The notes beneath the pieces are model-generated. The model did no database searches. It saw nothing but the letters and a program-made list of their open reading frames with translations, and was not told the DNA's origin. A program made the translations under genes and the position numbers. From contig CAVPHU010000001.1 in the NCBI GenBank assembly GCA_963704815.1, positions 372,001 to 436,000 on the forward strand: a DNA stretch of 64,000 bases, read 5' to 3'. This document shows positions 26,569 to 35,854 of this stretch, piece by piece. This stretch comes from DATKWD01 sp963704815. Its GTDB lineage: Bacteria > Actinomycetota > Acidimicrobiia > Acidimicrobiales > Salinilacustritrichaceae. Each line of letters opens with the position of its first letter. The first letter of the stretch is position 1.

Positions 26569-27863
26569 ATGATGCCTCCGACTCCCCGCACGATCCTCGC
26601 CGCCGCGGTGGCCCTCGCGCTCGCCGTCGGCACCGCCTCGGTGGTCGCCGCGGCCGAGCCCACCACCGAGCGCACGGCAGCCCTCGCCGGCGAGGCCGGT
26701 GGCTTCGACGAGCTTCCGCCGGTCCTGCCGGGCGCCGACTCGTTCCGCAGTCACCGCGACCTGCTCGGGGTCGACCTCGACAGCACGGCCTACAACCAGG
26801 TCCGCAGCGTCTACGACGAGACCGCGGGCGAACTCGGGGGGCATTCGTCGAGCGAGCCGATGCCGAGACCGAACGCAGCCTGCTCCTCGCCGCACGCCAA
26901 CGCGAGCTCGGCGCACTCGCCGCGGCAACGGCGCGCCGGGACTCCTTCACCACCCTCCTGGACGAGCTGAACGAGACCATCGGAGCACTCGCCGTCGAGA
27001 TCTTCGTCAACGTCGACAACACGGCGGTGCTCCAGACGCTCGAGGACCCGGCATCGGCCAACCAGCTCCAACGCGACCGTGCTCTGACCCTGGCCGCGGT
27101 CAACTCGCTCGTCGCCGAGCGCAACGCCGCGCTCGAGAACGTCGAGCGCGCCGAGGCGTCCCGCGTGATCGCCTCCAATGCCCTCGACGACATCGATCAG
27201 CGGCTCGGCCTCGCCGCCGAACGCATCGACGCAGCGATCGACACGACCAGGCGCCTGGCCCCCGTGCTCGGCGAGCAGCGCGAGGACGTCGAGACCGAAC
27301 GGGCCTTGGCGAACGTCACCGGAACCGACCTGACCCTGGTCTCCCTCGACGCGTACTACCGGGCGGCCGACACGCTGTCCGAGGTCGACCCCGGCTGTGG
27401 CATCGCGTGGTGGGCCATCGCGGGGATCAGTCGCGTGGAAGGCCGACACGGAACCTTCGGCGGGTCCGAACTCGACGCCGAGGGAACCGCCGATCCGCCC
27501 ATCATCGGAATCCCGCTCAACGGATCGAACGGGACCGCGTTCATCGGCGACAGCGACGGAGGCCTGCTCGACGGCGACCCGACGGTCGACCGAGCGGTCG
27601 GACCGATGCAGTTCATCCCCGACACCTGGCGACGGTTCGCGGCCGACGGCAACGGCGACGGTGAGGCATCGCCCCACAACCTCTACGACGCGACCACGGC
27701 GGCCGCGTTCTACCTCTGCCGATCGGGACGCGGGCTGTCGAGCGACGACGCCCTTCGCACGGCCTACTTCTCCTACAACCGCAGCGAGGCCTACGTGGCC
27801 AGCGTGCTCGGGCACGCTCGCGACTACGAGGCCAAGCTTCCGATCGGCGATCGCAGTGGCTGA
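26569..27863 (+). CDS. Secreted lytic transglycosylase, MltB-like (one frameshift near 26840)
   Basis: From ATG 26569 the product starts with a signal peptide (TILAAAVALALAVGTASVVAAAE). A frameshift occurs in a run of six G at about 26838-26843. The correct reading gives GAFVERADAETERSLLLAARQRELGALAAATARRD, and downstream there is a long charged helical region (about residues 100-250, a probable coiled coil). The C-terminal catalytic domain contains ISRVEGRHG (catalytic Glu), DRAVGPMQFIPDTW, NLYDATTAAAFYLCR and YNRSEAYV, typical of MltB-type muramidase folds. It would cleave glycan strands of peptidoglycan and may be guided by the coiled coil. About 431 residues after correction. Confidence 0.85.
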
Positions 27864-28746
27864 CCGGTGGACCCGGTGGACCCGGTGGAGCCGGTCGGGC
27901 CGGAGCGCCGCGGTCGGTCTCGCGCTGTGTCTGCTCGCTGCGGCCTGCAGCTCGGGTGGCGACGGCGCCGATCCGACCGACGACGGAGCGATCCCACCCT
28001 CCACGCAGACCACCATCGTGAGTGACGGCCCGGCCGTCGTCGGGGGCGACATCCCCGCCGACGGGCCCGGCGAACCATCCCCGCCACCGACCGACGAGAC
28101 CGAGGTCGACGTCGCGTGTGCCAACTTCCGGACCTACGTGGTGGCCGATGCCCCGTGCGACCGACTCGTCGAGCCGGCCGACGACCCCGTGTGCTCGGCG
28201 CCCAACGGCGGCGCCATCGAGTGCTCGGCGGTTCCGCGCGTCGCCCGGGTCGCCCAGATGTCCGGCGCGGTCATCGGCGGCCAACCGATCACGCCCGACG
28301 TCGAGGCGATCCAGTTCGGCAGCGGCCCCGGGCCGACCAACACGTCGCTGCTGCTGTTCACCGAGGCCCCACTGCCCGAGTCGACGGCCGATCAGCTCGA
28401 GCTCGCCGTCGTGTACGAGGCCCCGGGCGGCGCGGGGTGCGAGGCCTCCGGCGAGGCATGGGACGGCGGGTCGTTCGTGAGTGTGCTCCGTCTCGGGCCG
28501 GGACCGGCGCGCGTGACCGACCTGGGCTGCCGGCCCGACGGCTTCTCCGAGATCAGCCAGCGGAGCAGCTGGCTGGTGGCGGGCGACATCGTGATCGTGC
28601 ACCTCCCCGTCGACCTGCCCGGCGCGCCGGGCCGCGTCACCGGGACGTTCCGCTCGGCCCCCGACTTCGCCTTCGCCGACGGCCGCACCCTGACCCGGCG
28701 GCTCGATCCCTCCGCCTGGGACTTCGCAGAACCCATCGACACCTGA
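27856..28746 (+). CDS. Lipoprotein of unknown function
   Basis: 296 residues from GTG 27856, overlapping the transglycosylase stop by 8 nt. The signal sequence ends in a lipobox LLAAAC with Cys31. The n-region carries RWTRWTRWS, encoded by a 9-bp repeat. After the lipobox comes a long Pro/Thr/Asp-rich linker, then a folded part with paired cysteines (VACANFRTYVVADAPC, VCSAPNGG..ECS). No known domain is recognised. Together with the transglycosylase it may work at the cell wall. Confidence 0.7.
   Translation: MADRWTRWTRWSRSGRSAAVGLALCLLAAACSSGGDGADPTDDGAIPPSTQTTIVSDGPAVVGGDIPADGPGEPSPPPTDETEVDVACANFRTYVVADAPCDRLVEPADDPVCSAPNGGAIECSAVPRVARVAQMSGAVIGGQPITPDVEAIQFGSGPGPTNTSLLLFTEAPLPESTADQLELAVVYEAPGGAGCEASGEAWDGGSFVSVLRLGPGPARVTDLGCRPDGFSEISQRSSWLVAGDIVIVHLPVDLPGAPGRVTGTFRSAPDFAFADGRTLTRRLDPSAWDFAEPIDT
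27862..27888 (+). repeat. Three 9-bp units in a lipoprotein signal sequence
   Basis: Units GACCGGTGG, ACCCGGTGG and ACCCGGTGG follow each other and encode the RWT repeats of the n-region. The first unit differs by two bases. This could be slippage-prone. Confidence 0.6.
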
Positions 28747-28795
28747 TCGGGTAACGTCGGCGCGCCACGGCGGCGGACCTCGGTGAGAGAGGTGG

Positions 28796-28824
28796 TTGAC
28801 AATCTGTCACCAGCCTCATACGGT
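28796..28824 (+). promoter_or_regulatory. Candidate sigma-A-type promoter of the peptide ABC operon
   Basis: -35 TTGACA (28796-28801), 17-bp spacer, -10 TACGGT (28819-28824). The spacing and hexamers fit housekeeping promoters. The start would be near 28831. A leader of about 59 nt precedes the GTG at 28890, unlike the leaderless genes elsewhere in the window. Confidence 0.65.
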
Positions 28825-28831
28825 CGCCGCC

Positions 28832-28849
28832 ACGTGACGCCTGTCACGT
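28832..28849. promoter_or_regulatory. Perfect 7-bp inverted repeat, candidate repressor operator
   Basis: ACGTGAC GCCT GTCACGT is a perfect inverted repeat at the predicted transcription start, where a bound repressor would block initiation. TGTCAC also appears upstream at 28805-28810. The TetR gene at the end of the operon is the obvious candidate binder, but this link is inferred. Confidence 0.5.
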
Positions 28850-28889
28850 CGCGACTCCGTCGCACTCACATACCGATCCGGGGGGTTCC

Positions 28890-30608
28890 GTGATCCGCTC
28901 TGCAGGACTTTCGACTCGGTGGCTACGGCTGCTGTCACTTTTCATGGTGTTCGGCCTGTTGGCCGCCGCGTGCGGCGGCGACGACGGCGGGACCGAGGAG
29001 GGCACGTCTCCGTCCGGCGAGAACGACACCCCGCCCGAGCCCGAGGGCGACCCCGCCCCGGGCGGTTCGGTCAACTACGCGCTCGAGGCCGAGACCAACG
29101 GCGGCTTCTGCCTCGCCGAGGCCCAGCTGGCCATCTCGGGCATCCAGGTCACCCGGTCGATCTACGACACGCTGACCGCCCCGAACGCCGAAGGTGAGAT
29201 CACGCCGTTCCTCGCCGAGAGCTTCACCCCCAACGACGACTTCACCGAGTGGACCTTCGTCCTGCGCGAAGGCGTCAAGTTCCACGACGGCACCGACCTG
29301 ACCGCGGAAGTCGTGAAGAACAACATCGACGCCTACCGCGGCGAGTACAAGGATGATGCCGGTGAGCTCATCCGTGAGCCGCTGCTGTTCGCCTTCGTCC
29401 TCCAGGACATCGCATCGGTCGACGTGGTCGATCCGCTGACCGTCACGGTCACCACCAGCCGACCCTGGGTCTCGTTCCCCTGGACGATGTGGAGCTCGGC
29501 CCGCTTCGGCATCATGGCCCAGAGCCAGCTCGACAGCGACACCTGCGGTGACGACATGGTCGGAACCGGCCCGTTCGCCCTCGAAGAGTGGGTGGTCGGT
29601 GAGCAGATGACCCTGACCAAGAACGCCGACTACTGGCAGACCGACGCCAACGGCGTCCAGCTGCCCTACCTCGACGAGCTGATCTACCGCCCGATCCCCG
29701 ACGGCACGCAGCGCGTCAGCGCCCTCGAGACCGGTGAGGTCCAGATGATCCACACCAGCTCGACCCAGCAGATGGTCGAGCGCCTCGAGCCGCTGGCCGA
29801 CTCCGGCGACATCAACCTGTACCAGACCGACTCGTTCGGCGAGGTCAACTACTTCATGCTCAACGTCACCAAGCCGCCGTTCGACAACAAGAACGCCCGC
29901 ATCGCGGTGGCCGCAGGTGTCGACCGGGAGCTGCTCGACGAGGTGCGAGGCGGCGGCATCGCCACCATCGCCGACGGGCCGTTCCAAGCCGACGTCATCG
30001 GCTTCCTCGACGACACCGGCTTCCCGCAGTTCGACCCCGAGGCATCCATGGCTGCGGCCGCGGCCTACGAGGAGGAGACCGGGCAGCCGCTCGAGTTCAC
30101 CTACTCGACCACCGCCGTCGAGGAGAACACCCTCACCGCCCAGGAGATCCAGGGCCAGCTCGCCGAGGTCGGCATCGACATGACAATCCGTTCATCCGCC
30201 GACCAGGCGACGCTGATCAACGAGGCCATCGCCAAGGACTTCGACGCCCTCGGCTGGCGCAACCACCCGGGCGCCGATCCCGACACCCAGTACAACTGGT
30301 GGTACACCGGCTCGCTGGTGAACTTCGGCGGCCTCGACGACCCGGAGATCAACCGCCTCCTCGACGAGGGCCGCACGACACCTGACCAGGCCGAGCGCGT
30401 GGCCATCTACGAGGACCTCAACCGCCGATTCGGCGAAGAGGTCTACAACGTGTGGACGACCTTCACGATCTGGGCGATCGCCACGGCTCCCGATGTGGGC
30501 GGCCTCCTCGGCCCGCCATTGCCCGACGGCACCGAGCCCTTCCCCGGTCTGGCCACCGGCGCACCCGTTGCCGGTCTGTTCGTCAACACGGCGCCCGCCG
30601 GGGGCTGA
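28890..30608 (+). CDS. Peptide/oligosaccharide ABC transporter substrate-binding lipoprotein (SBP_bac_5)
   Basis: 572 residues from GTG 28890, with GGGGGG eight bases before. Lipobox LLAAAC with Cys28 predicts a lipid-anchored protein on the outer face of the membrane. The typical SBP_bac_5 features are present: a start GGSVNYALEAET, NDDFTEWTFVLREGVKFHDGTDLTAEVV (the FHDGxxxTAxDV signature), VGTGPFALEEW and the terminal ATAPDVGGL. The cargo is probably a peptide or glycan fragment and cannot be determined here. First gene of a five-gene import operon. Confidence 0.92.
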   Translation: MIRSAGLSTRWLRLLSLFMVFGLLAAACGGDDGGTEEGTSPSGENDTPPEPEGDPAPGGSVNYALEAETNGGFCLAEAQLAISGIQVTRSIYDTLTAPNAEGEITPFLAESFTPNDDFTEWTFVLREGVKFHDGTDLTAEVVKNNIDAYRGEYKDDAGELIREPLLFAFVLQDIASVDVVDPLTVTVTTSRPWVSFPWTMWSSARFGIMAQSQLDSDTCGDDMVGTGPFALEEWVVGEQMTLTKNADYWQTDANGVQLPYLDELIYRPIPDGTQRVSALETGEVQMIHTSSTQQMVERLEPLADSGDINLYQTDSFGEVNYFMLNVTKPPFDNKNARIAVAAGVDRELLDEVRGGGIATIADGPFQADVIGFLDDTGFPQFDPEASMAAAAAYEEETGQPLEFTYSTTAVEENTLTAQEIQGQLAEVGIDMTIRSSADQATLINEAIAKDFDALGWRNHPGADPDTQYNWWYTGSLVNFGGLDDPEINRLLDEGRTTPDQAERVAIYEDLNRRFGEEVYNVWTTFTIWAIATAPDVGGLLGPPLPDGTEPFPGLATGAPVAGLFVNTAPAGG

Positions 30609-30652
30609 GCTGGGACCCGACGGGAGGTTGACGGGACCGAGGTGAGGACCAC

Positions 30653-31597
30653 GTGAAGACCATCGCGCTCCGGCTCGGCCAGGTGCTCATCGTGCTGGTG
30701 CTGGTCACGCTCCTCACCGCCCTGCTCATCAACCTCCTGCCGGGCGACCCGGTCGAAGTCATCATCCCGTTCGGCAGCGACGACCAGCGGGAGGTCCTGC
30801 GTGAGGACCTCGGCCTCGACAAGTCGCTCCCCGAGCAGTACACGACCTGGTTGGGCAACTTCCTCACCGGGGACTTCGGGAACTACTACCGCCAGAGCAA
30901 GGTCGACCCGGTGTCCGATCGCGTCACCGCGAGTGCACCGGTGTCGATCCTGTTGGTGTTCTACGCCCAGGTGCTGGCGTTGGTGTTCGCCATCCCGCTG
31001 GGGGTGCTCACGGCGCAGCGGGCCGGGTCGAAGTTCGACCGCGTCACCAACACGACGATGTTCGGGCTGCTGTCGATCCCGAACTTCGTGCTGGCCTACC
31101 TGTTGTCGTACTTCGTCGGGGTCCAACTCGGGTGGTTACCCGCGGTCGGCTACACCAGGATCACCGAGAACGTGGGTGACCACGTCGAGTCGATGATCCT
31201 GCCGGCGGTCAGCCTGGCCGTCGGACAGATCGCGGTGTACATGCGGCTGCTGCGCACCGACCTGGTGGCCACGCTGCAGGAGGACTTCGTCCTCATGGCC
31301 AAGGCCAAGGGACTCAAACCCCGCCGGGTGATGTGGCGCCATGCGTTGCGTCCATCGAGCCTCACGTTGCTCACCGTCGCCGGCCTCAACGTCGGCACCC
31401 TGCTCGGCGGCGCGCTGATCATCGAGATCATCTTCGACATCCCCGGGATGGGCACGCTGCTCTTCGAGGCCATCGGCGAACGCCAGTACGTCGCCCTGCA
31501 GAGCCTCGTGGCGCTGATCGCCGTCGCCTACGTGGCGGTCAACGTCACCGTCGACATCCTCTACCGCATCCTCGACCCCAGGATCCGAAATGCCTGA
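30653..31597 (+). CDS. ABC transporter permease (DppB/OppB type)
   Basis: 314 residues from GTG 30653 with GAGG upstream. Six or so membrane helices. N-terminal LRLGQVLIVLVLVTLLTALLINLLPGDP is the OppB signature opening. DFVLMAKAKGLKPRRVMWRHALRPS is the EAA-loop motif that docks on the ATPases. It ends RILDPRIRNA, as typical for the family. It overlaps the next gene by 8 nt. Confidence 0.93.
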   Translation: MKTIALRLGQVLIVLVLVTLLTALLINLLPGDPVEVIIPFGSDDQREVLREDLGLDKSLPEQYTTWLGNFLTGDFGNYYRQSKVDPVSDRVTASAPVSILLVFYAQVLALVFAIPLGVLTAQRAGSKFDRVTNTTMFGLLSIPNFVLAYLLSYFVGVQLGWLPAVGYTRITENVGDHVESMILPAVSLAVGQIAVYMRLLRTDLVATLQEDFVLMAKAKGLKPRRVMWRHALRPSSLTLLTVAGLNVGTLLGGALIIEIIFDIPGMGTLLFEAIGERQYVALQSLVALIAVAYVAVNVTVDILYRILDPRIRNA

Positions 31598-32562
31598 CTC
31601 CGGCCAGCACGACGAGGGCGACATCGTCCTGGCCGCGACCGGCGGCATGCCGGCGCTCGACACCGAGTTCGACGTCGACGCCGAGACCGAGATCGAGATC
31701 GCCTCGACCAAGAAGCTGGGTCCGATGGGCTGGTTGGCCATCGGCTGGCTGGTGCTCGTCGTGGTCATGGCGATCGTTTCCGAGCATCTTCCCCTTCGGC
31801 GAATTGGGCGAGCGCGACATCGAAGCGCTGCGCAACGACGAGGGCGCCTCGCTGGCCCATCCGTTCGGATTCGACAGCCGCGGATCCGATCTGATGACGC
31901 GGGTCATCTACGGCACTCGGGCCTCGGTGCTCGTCGCGGTCGGCTCGATCGTCTTCGGGTTGGTCTTCGGGGGGCTCCTCGGGCTCATCAGCGGCTACTT
32001 CCGCGGCCGCCTCGACAGCCTCATCGTCAACGTCTTCAACGTGATGCTCGCCATCCCTGCCCTCGTCCTCGCGCTCACGCTGGCGACGGTGTTCGCCAGC
32101 GGCACCGATGTGTCGTACGCACGCCGCGTCGTCGTCGTGACCTTCGCCATCGGCATCGTGTCGGTGCCCATCCTCGGGCGCATCACCCGGGCCTCGACGC
32201 TCACCTGGTCCGAGCGCGAGTTCGTGATCGCCGCCAAGGCCATGGGCGCACGGTCCCACCGCATCATCATCCGTGAAGTCCTGCCCAACGTGCTGCCGGC
32301 GATGTTCTCGATCACCCTGCTCGGCATGGCCATCGCCATCATCACCGAGGGAGGTCTCGCGGTCATCGGTGTCGGCATCCCCGCCGAGCTGTCCACCCCG
32401 AGCTGGGGCAACCTGATCGCCACCGGCCGATCACAGATGCTGCTCGGGGCTCCGAACCAGATCATCGGCCCGGCCCTGTTCATCTTCTTCACCGTGCTCT
32501 CGCTCAACTACCTGGGCGACGTCGTACGGGCCCGATTCGACGTGCGAGAGAGCGTGCTCTAG
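31590..32562 (+). CDS. ABC transporter permease (DppC/OppC type, one frameshift near 31785)
   Basis: ATG 31590 starts a protein with a soluble charged N-terminus (about 45 residues), then a first helix MGWLAIGWLVLVVVMAIV. A C-run at about 31785 (ATCTTCCCCTTC) carries one C too many. Correction gives LPFGELGERDIEALRN. The rest is typical OppC with RGSDLMTRVIYGTRASVLVAV and the EAA loop REFVIAAKAMGARSHRIIIREVLPNV. About 323 residues. The stop TAG overlaps the next GTG. Confidence 0.9.
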
Positions 32563-33674
32563 TGGCGAAGCGAACGATTCGAACGATCGAGGCCGACGCC
32601 GGTCCCGACGAGGCGGTTCCCCTTCTGGTCGTCGACGACGTCAAGACCTCGTTCAACACTCCGGCCGGCCGGGTCAAGGCGGTGGACGGGGTGTCGTTCA
32701 CCCTCGAGCGGGGCCGGACCCTCGGCATCGTCGGCGAATCGGGCTCGGGGAAGTCCGTGCTGTCGCGGAGCCTCCTCGGTCTGCTTCCCGGACGCAACGT
32801 CGAGAAGAGCGGCTCGGTCCTCCTCGAAGGCAAGGAGCTCATCGGCCTCGACGAGGAAGCGCTGCGCGAGCACTGGGGCACCGACATGTCGATGGTGTTC
32901 CAGGACCCGATGACCTCGCTCAACCCGGTCACCAAGATCGGCAAGCAGATCACCGAGTCGCTGCGCTTCCACCTCGGCATGCCCAAGGACGAGGCCAACG
33001 AAACGGCCCTCAGCCTGCTCAAGTCGGTCGGCATCCCATCACCGGCGCAACGCCTCAAGGAATACCCACACCAGCTGTCGGGCGGCATGCGTCAGCGAGT
33101 CGTCATCGCCATCGCGCTGTCCTGCGGCCCCAAGCTCCTCTTCGCCGACGAGCCCACCACCGCGCTCGACGTGACCGTGCAGGCCCAGATCCTCGACCTG
33201 CTCCAGAACCTGCAGCAGGAACGCTTCATGTCGGTGGTCCTGGTGACCCACGACCTCGGCGTCGTCGCCGGCCGGGCCCACGACATCGCCGTGATGTACG
33301 GCGGCAAACTCGTCGAGAAGGCCCCCACCAAGGTGCTGTTCGCCGACATGAAGCACCCGTACACCGAGGCGCTGCTCGAATCGATCCCCAAACTCGACCA
33401 CGCGAGCCACACCCGGCTGGCCGTGATCCCCGGCCGTCCGCCGAACCTGATCCGCCCGCCCGCCGGGTGCAACTTCGCCCCGCGCTGCAACTACGCCCAG
33501 GACCGCTGTCTCACCGAGGAGCCCGCCCTGACCGCCGAGAAGGCGGGTCACGAGTTCGCGTGCTTCTTCCCGGTCGGTACGGACGAGGGGCGCAAGGCCC
33601 TCGAGCGGAACCTGGCGGCCGGACACTCCGCCGCAGGAACACCCGTCGAGCTCCCGGCCGGAGCCCACGCATGA
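32562..33674 (+). CDS. ABC transporter ATP-binding protein (DppD/OppD type)
   Basis: 370 residues from GTG 32562. Walker A GESGSGKS, Q-loop in MVFQDPMTSLNPV, signature LSGGMRQRV, Walker B LLFADEPTTALD, and the switch VTHDLGVVAG. The C-terminal oligopeptide domain shows the cysteine cluster CNFAPRCNYAQDRC found in OppD/OppF, which may bind an iron-sulfur cluster. It energises uptake with the DppF-type partner encoded next. Confidence 0.95.
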   Translation: MAKRTIRTIEADAGPDEAVPLLVVDDVKTSFNTPAGRVKAVDGVSFTLERGRTLGIVGESGSGKSVLSRSLLGLLPGRNVEKSGSVLLEGKELIGLDEEALREHWGTDMSMVFQDPMTSLNPVTKIGKQITESLRFHLGMPKDEANETALSLLKSVGIPSPAQRLKEYPHQLSGGMRQRVVIAIALSCGPKLLFADEPTTALDVTVQAQILDLLQNLQQERFMSVVLVTHDLGVVAGRAHDIAVMYGGKLVEKAPTKVLFADMKHPYTEALLESIPKLDHASHTRLAVIPGRPPNLIRPPAGCNFAPRCNYAQDRCLTEEPALTAEKAGHEFACFFPVGTDEGRKALERNLAAGHSAAGTPVELPAGAHA

Positions 33675-33689
33675 GAGAGGCACGTTTCG

Positions 33690-34722
33690 ATGGCCGGTAG
33701 CGGCAAGGCCCACCTGAGCCAGGATCCCGACGAGGTCCTGCTCACGGTCGAGAACCTGACCATGCACTTCCCGGCCGGAGGCGGCAAGGTCGTGCACGCC
33801 GTGACCGACATCAGCTTCGACGTGCGCAAGGGCGAGACCCTCGGGCTCGTCGGCGAGTCGGGCTGTGGCAAGTCGACGACCGGCAAGGCCATCCTCCAGA
33901 TGCCGCCACCGACGTCGGGCTCGGTGGTCTTCGACGGGACCGACCTCACCCAGCTCAAGAAGTCACGGCTCCGGGAGGAGCGCACCCAGCTGCAGATGAT
34001 CTTCCAGGACCCGATCAGCTCGATCAATCCTCGGAAGCGGATCATGGACATCGTGGCCGACCCGCTGCGCGTGTGGCACCGCAACGACGACGAGGACACC
34101 GGGTGTCCGAGGCCCTCGACGCCGTCGGCCTCGAGCCCGAGATCTCCAAGCCCAAGAAGCGTCACGAGTTCTCCGGCGGCCAGTGCCAGCGCATCTGCAT
34201 CGCCCGGGCGCTGGTGCTCAACCCGAAGCTGATCATCTGCGACGAGCCGGTCTCGGCCCTCGACGTGTCGGTCCAGGCCCAGATCCTCAACCTCCTCGAG
34301 GACATGAAGGAGCAGTTACGGCCTGACCCTGGTGTTCATCGCCCACGACCTCGCCGTGGTCAAGAACGTCTCCGACCGTGTGGCGGTGATGTACCTCGGC
34401 AAGATGTGCGAGGTGGCCGCCCCCGACGACCTCTACCACCATCCGGCGCATCCGTACACCAATGCGCTGCTGAGCGCGATCCCCGATGCCCGACCCGGCC
34501 GTCGATCAGCGCGAGAACCTCGGGCTCAGCGGTGAGCTGCCGTCGCCGATGAGCCCACCGTCCGGCTGTCGATTCCGGACCCGCTGCCCACGCGCCGAAG
34601 ATCGGTGCGCCGCCGAGGAGCCACAGATGCGCGAGGTCGGCGAGGAACACTTCGTCGCCTGTCACTTCCCACTCGTGGGCGATCCCGCTCCGGACACTCC
34701 GGTCGAGGTCACGACTTCCTAG
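33690..34722 (+). CDS. ABC transporter ATP-binding protein (DppF/OppF type, three indels)
   Basis: From ATG 33690: Walker A GESGCGKST, QMIFQDPISSINPRKRI, signature FSGGQCQRI (family consensus FSGGQRQRI), Walker B LIICDEPVSALD and switch FIAHDLAVVK. Indels near 34105, 34318 and 34487 break the frame and each restores a conserved continuation. The C-terminal cysteine cluster CRFRTRCPRAEDRC is present. The Q-C-Q in the signature, where Arg is usual, could be a real change. About 343 residues ending at TAG 34720-34722. Confidence 0.92.
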
Positions 34723-34754
34723 CGTCCGACGCAACCGGACCGATCGGGGGAACG

Positions 34755-35360
34755 GTGACCGGGACCACAACCAGAAAGCGACTCACCCGGCAGGGACGCC
34801 GGGCCCAGATCGCCGGGGCTGCAGCCACCGTGTTCGCCGAGCGCGAGTCGAGCGACGTCAGCTTCGAGGACGTCGCCGCGGCCGCCGGGGTGTCACGCAG
34901 CCTCGTGTACAAGCACTTCGGTGATCGGTCGTCGCTGCTCGCCGCGGCCTATCTGCACGACATCGAACGGCTCGACGCCCACATCCTCGAGTCACTCGAG
35001 GCATGCACCGACGACGACCAGCGCCTCCGGTCGGTGGTCGAGGCCTACCTCGGATTCGCCAAGAGCAACCACGCCAGCTCACGGCTCATCGCCACCCTCG
35101 GGACCCTGCGCCACCCGGCCGTCCAAGCCGCGATGTACGCCCGCGTCGATCGCATCGCCGAGCAGTTCGGTCACTCGCCCGAGGCGCTCCTGGTCGCCCG
35201 AGGCATCGTCGGTCTGCTCGAGTCGGTGTCGATCTACTGGGCCGACAATCGGACCACCGAGGTGGACGAAGCGGTCGACATCCTGGTCCGGGTCCTGCGC
35301 AACGGTCTCAGCGAGGTGGCCGACGATCTCGGCTACTCCCCTGCCGTCTCGCTCTCCTAG
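34755..35360 (+). CDS. TetR-family transcriptional regulator
   Basis: 201 residues from GTG 34755, with GGGGGAA about 7 nt upstream. The N-terminal helix-turn-helix reads FEDVAAAAGVSRSLVYKHFGDRSSLLAAAY (HTH at about residues 32-52), preceded by QGRRAQIAGAAATVFAERE. The C-terminal two thirds are helical ligand-binding type. It is cotranscribed behind the ABC transporter (32 bp gap), so it probably senses a compound handled by it and could bind the inverted repeat at 28832. The stop TAG is also the first half of the next -10 hexamer. Confidence 0.88.
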   Translation: MTGTTTRKRLTRQGRRAQIAGAAATVFAERESSDVSFEDVAAAAGVSRSLVYKHFGDRSSLLAAAYLHDIERLDAHILESLEACTDDDQRLRSVVEAYLGFAKSNHASSRLIATLGTLRHPAVQAAMYARVDRIAEQFGHSPEALLVARGIVGLLESVSIYWADNRTTEVDEAVDILVRVLRNGLSEVADDLGYSPAVSLS

Positions 35361-35363
35361 GGT
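35358..35363 (+). promoter_or_regulatory. Candidate -10 hexamer for the cyclophilin operon
   Basis: TAGGGT ends 6 nt before ATG 35370. Its first three bases are the TetR stop codon. Confidence 0.5.
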
Positions 35364-35369
35364 GCATGC

Positions 35370-35846
35370 ATGGCCACGCCTCCCCCCATGACGATCGACA
35401 CCGACACGATGTACGAGGTCACGATCTCGACGCCCAAGGGCACCATCGTCGCCGACCTCGATCCCCGACTCGCCCCCAACTCGGTCAACCACTTCGTGAG
35501 CCTGGCTCGCGACGGGTTCTACGACGGGCTGACCTTCCACCGCGTCGTCCCCGACTTCGTCATCCAGGGCGGCGACCCCCAGGGCACCGGAACCGGCGGC
35601 CCGGGCTACAAGTGGGCCGACGAGCCCGTGCTCGGCGAATACACCCTCGGCGCCTTCGCCATGGCCAACGCCGGACCCGACACCAACGGCTCGCAGTTCT
35701 TCATCTGCATCGCTGACTGCACGACCAAGCTCCAGCCGCTCTACAACCTGTTCGGCCACGTCACCTCGGGCATCGAGGTCGCCCAGGCCATCGGCGTGGG
35801 CGACACGATGGACCGAGTCACGGTGGCCGAGAAGCCGATCACCTGA
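35370..35846 (+). CDS. Cyclophilin-type peptidyl-prolyl cis-trans isomerase
   Basis: 158 residues, single domain. YDGLTFHRVVPDFVIQGGDPQGTGTGGPGY contains the catalytic Arg and the family signature, and FAMANAGPDTNGSQFFI completes the active site. No signal peptide, so cytosolic. It assists protein folding. It heads a run of six genes with gaps of a few bases. Confidence 0.95.
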   Translation: MATPPPMTIDTDTMYEVTISTPKGTIVADLDPRLAPNSVNHFVSLARDGFYDGLTFHRVVPDFVIQGGDPQGTGTGGPGYKWADEPVLGEYTLGAFAMANAGPDTNGSQFFICIADCTTKLQPLYNLFGHVTSGIEVAQAIGVGDTMDRVTVAEKPIT

Positions 35847-35854
35847 GCTCGACG

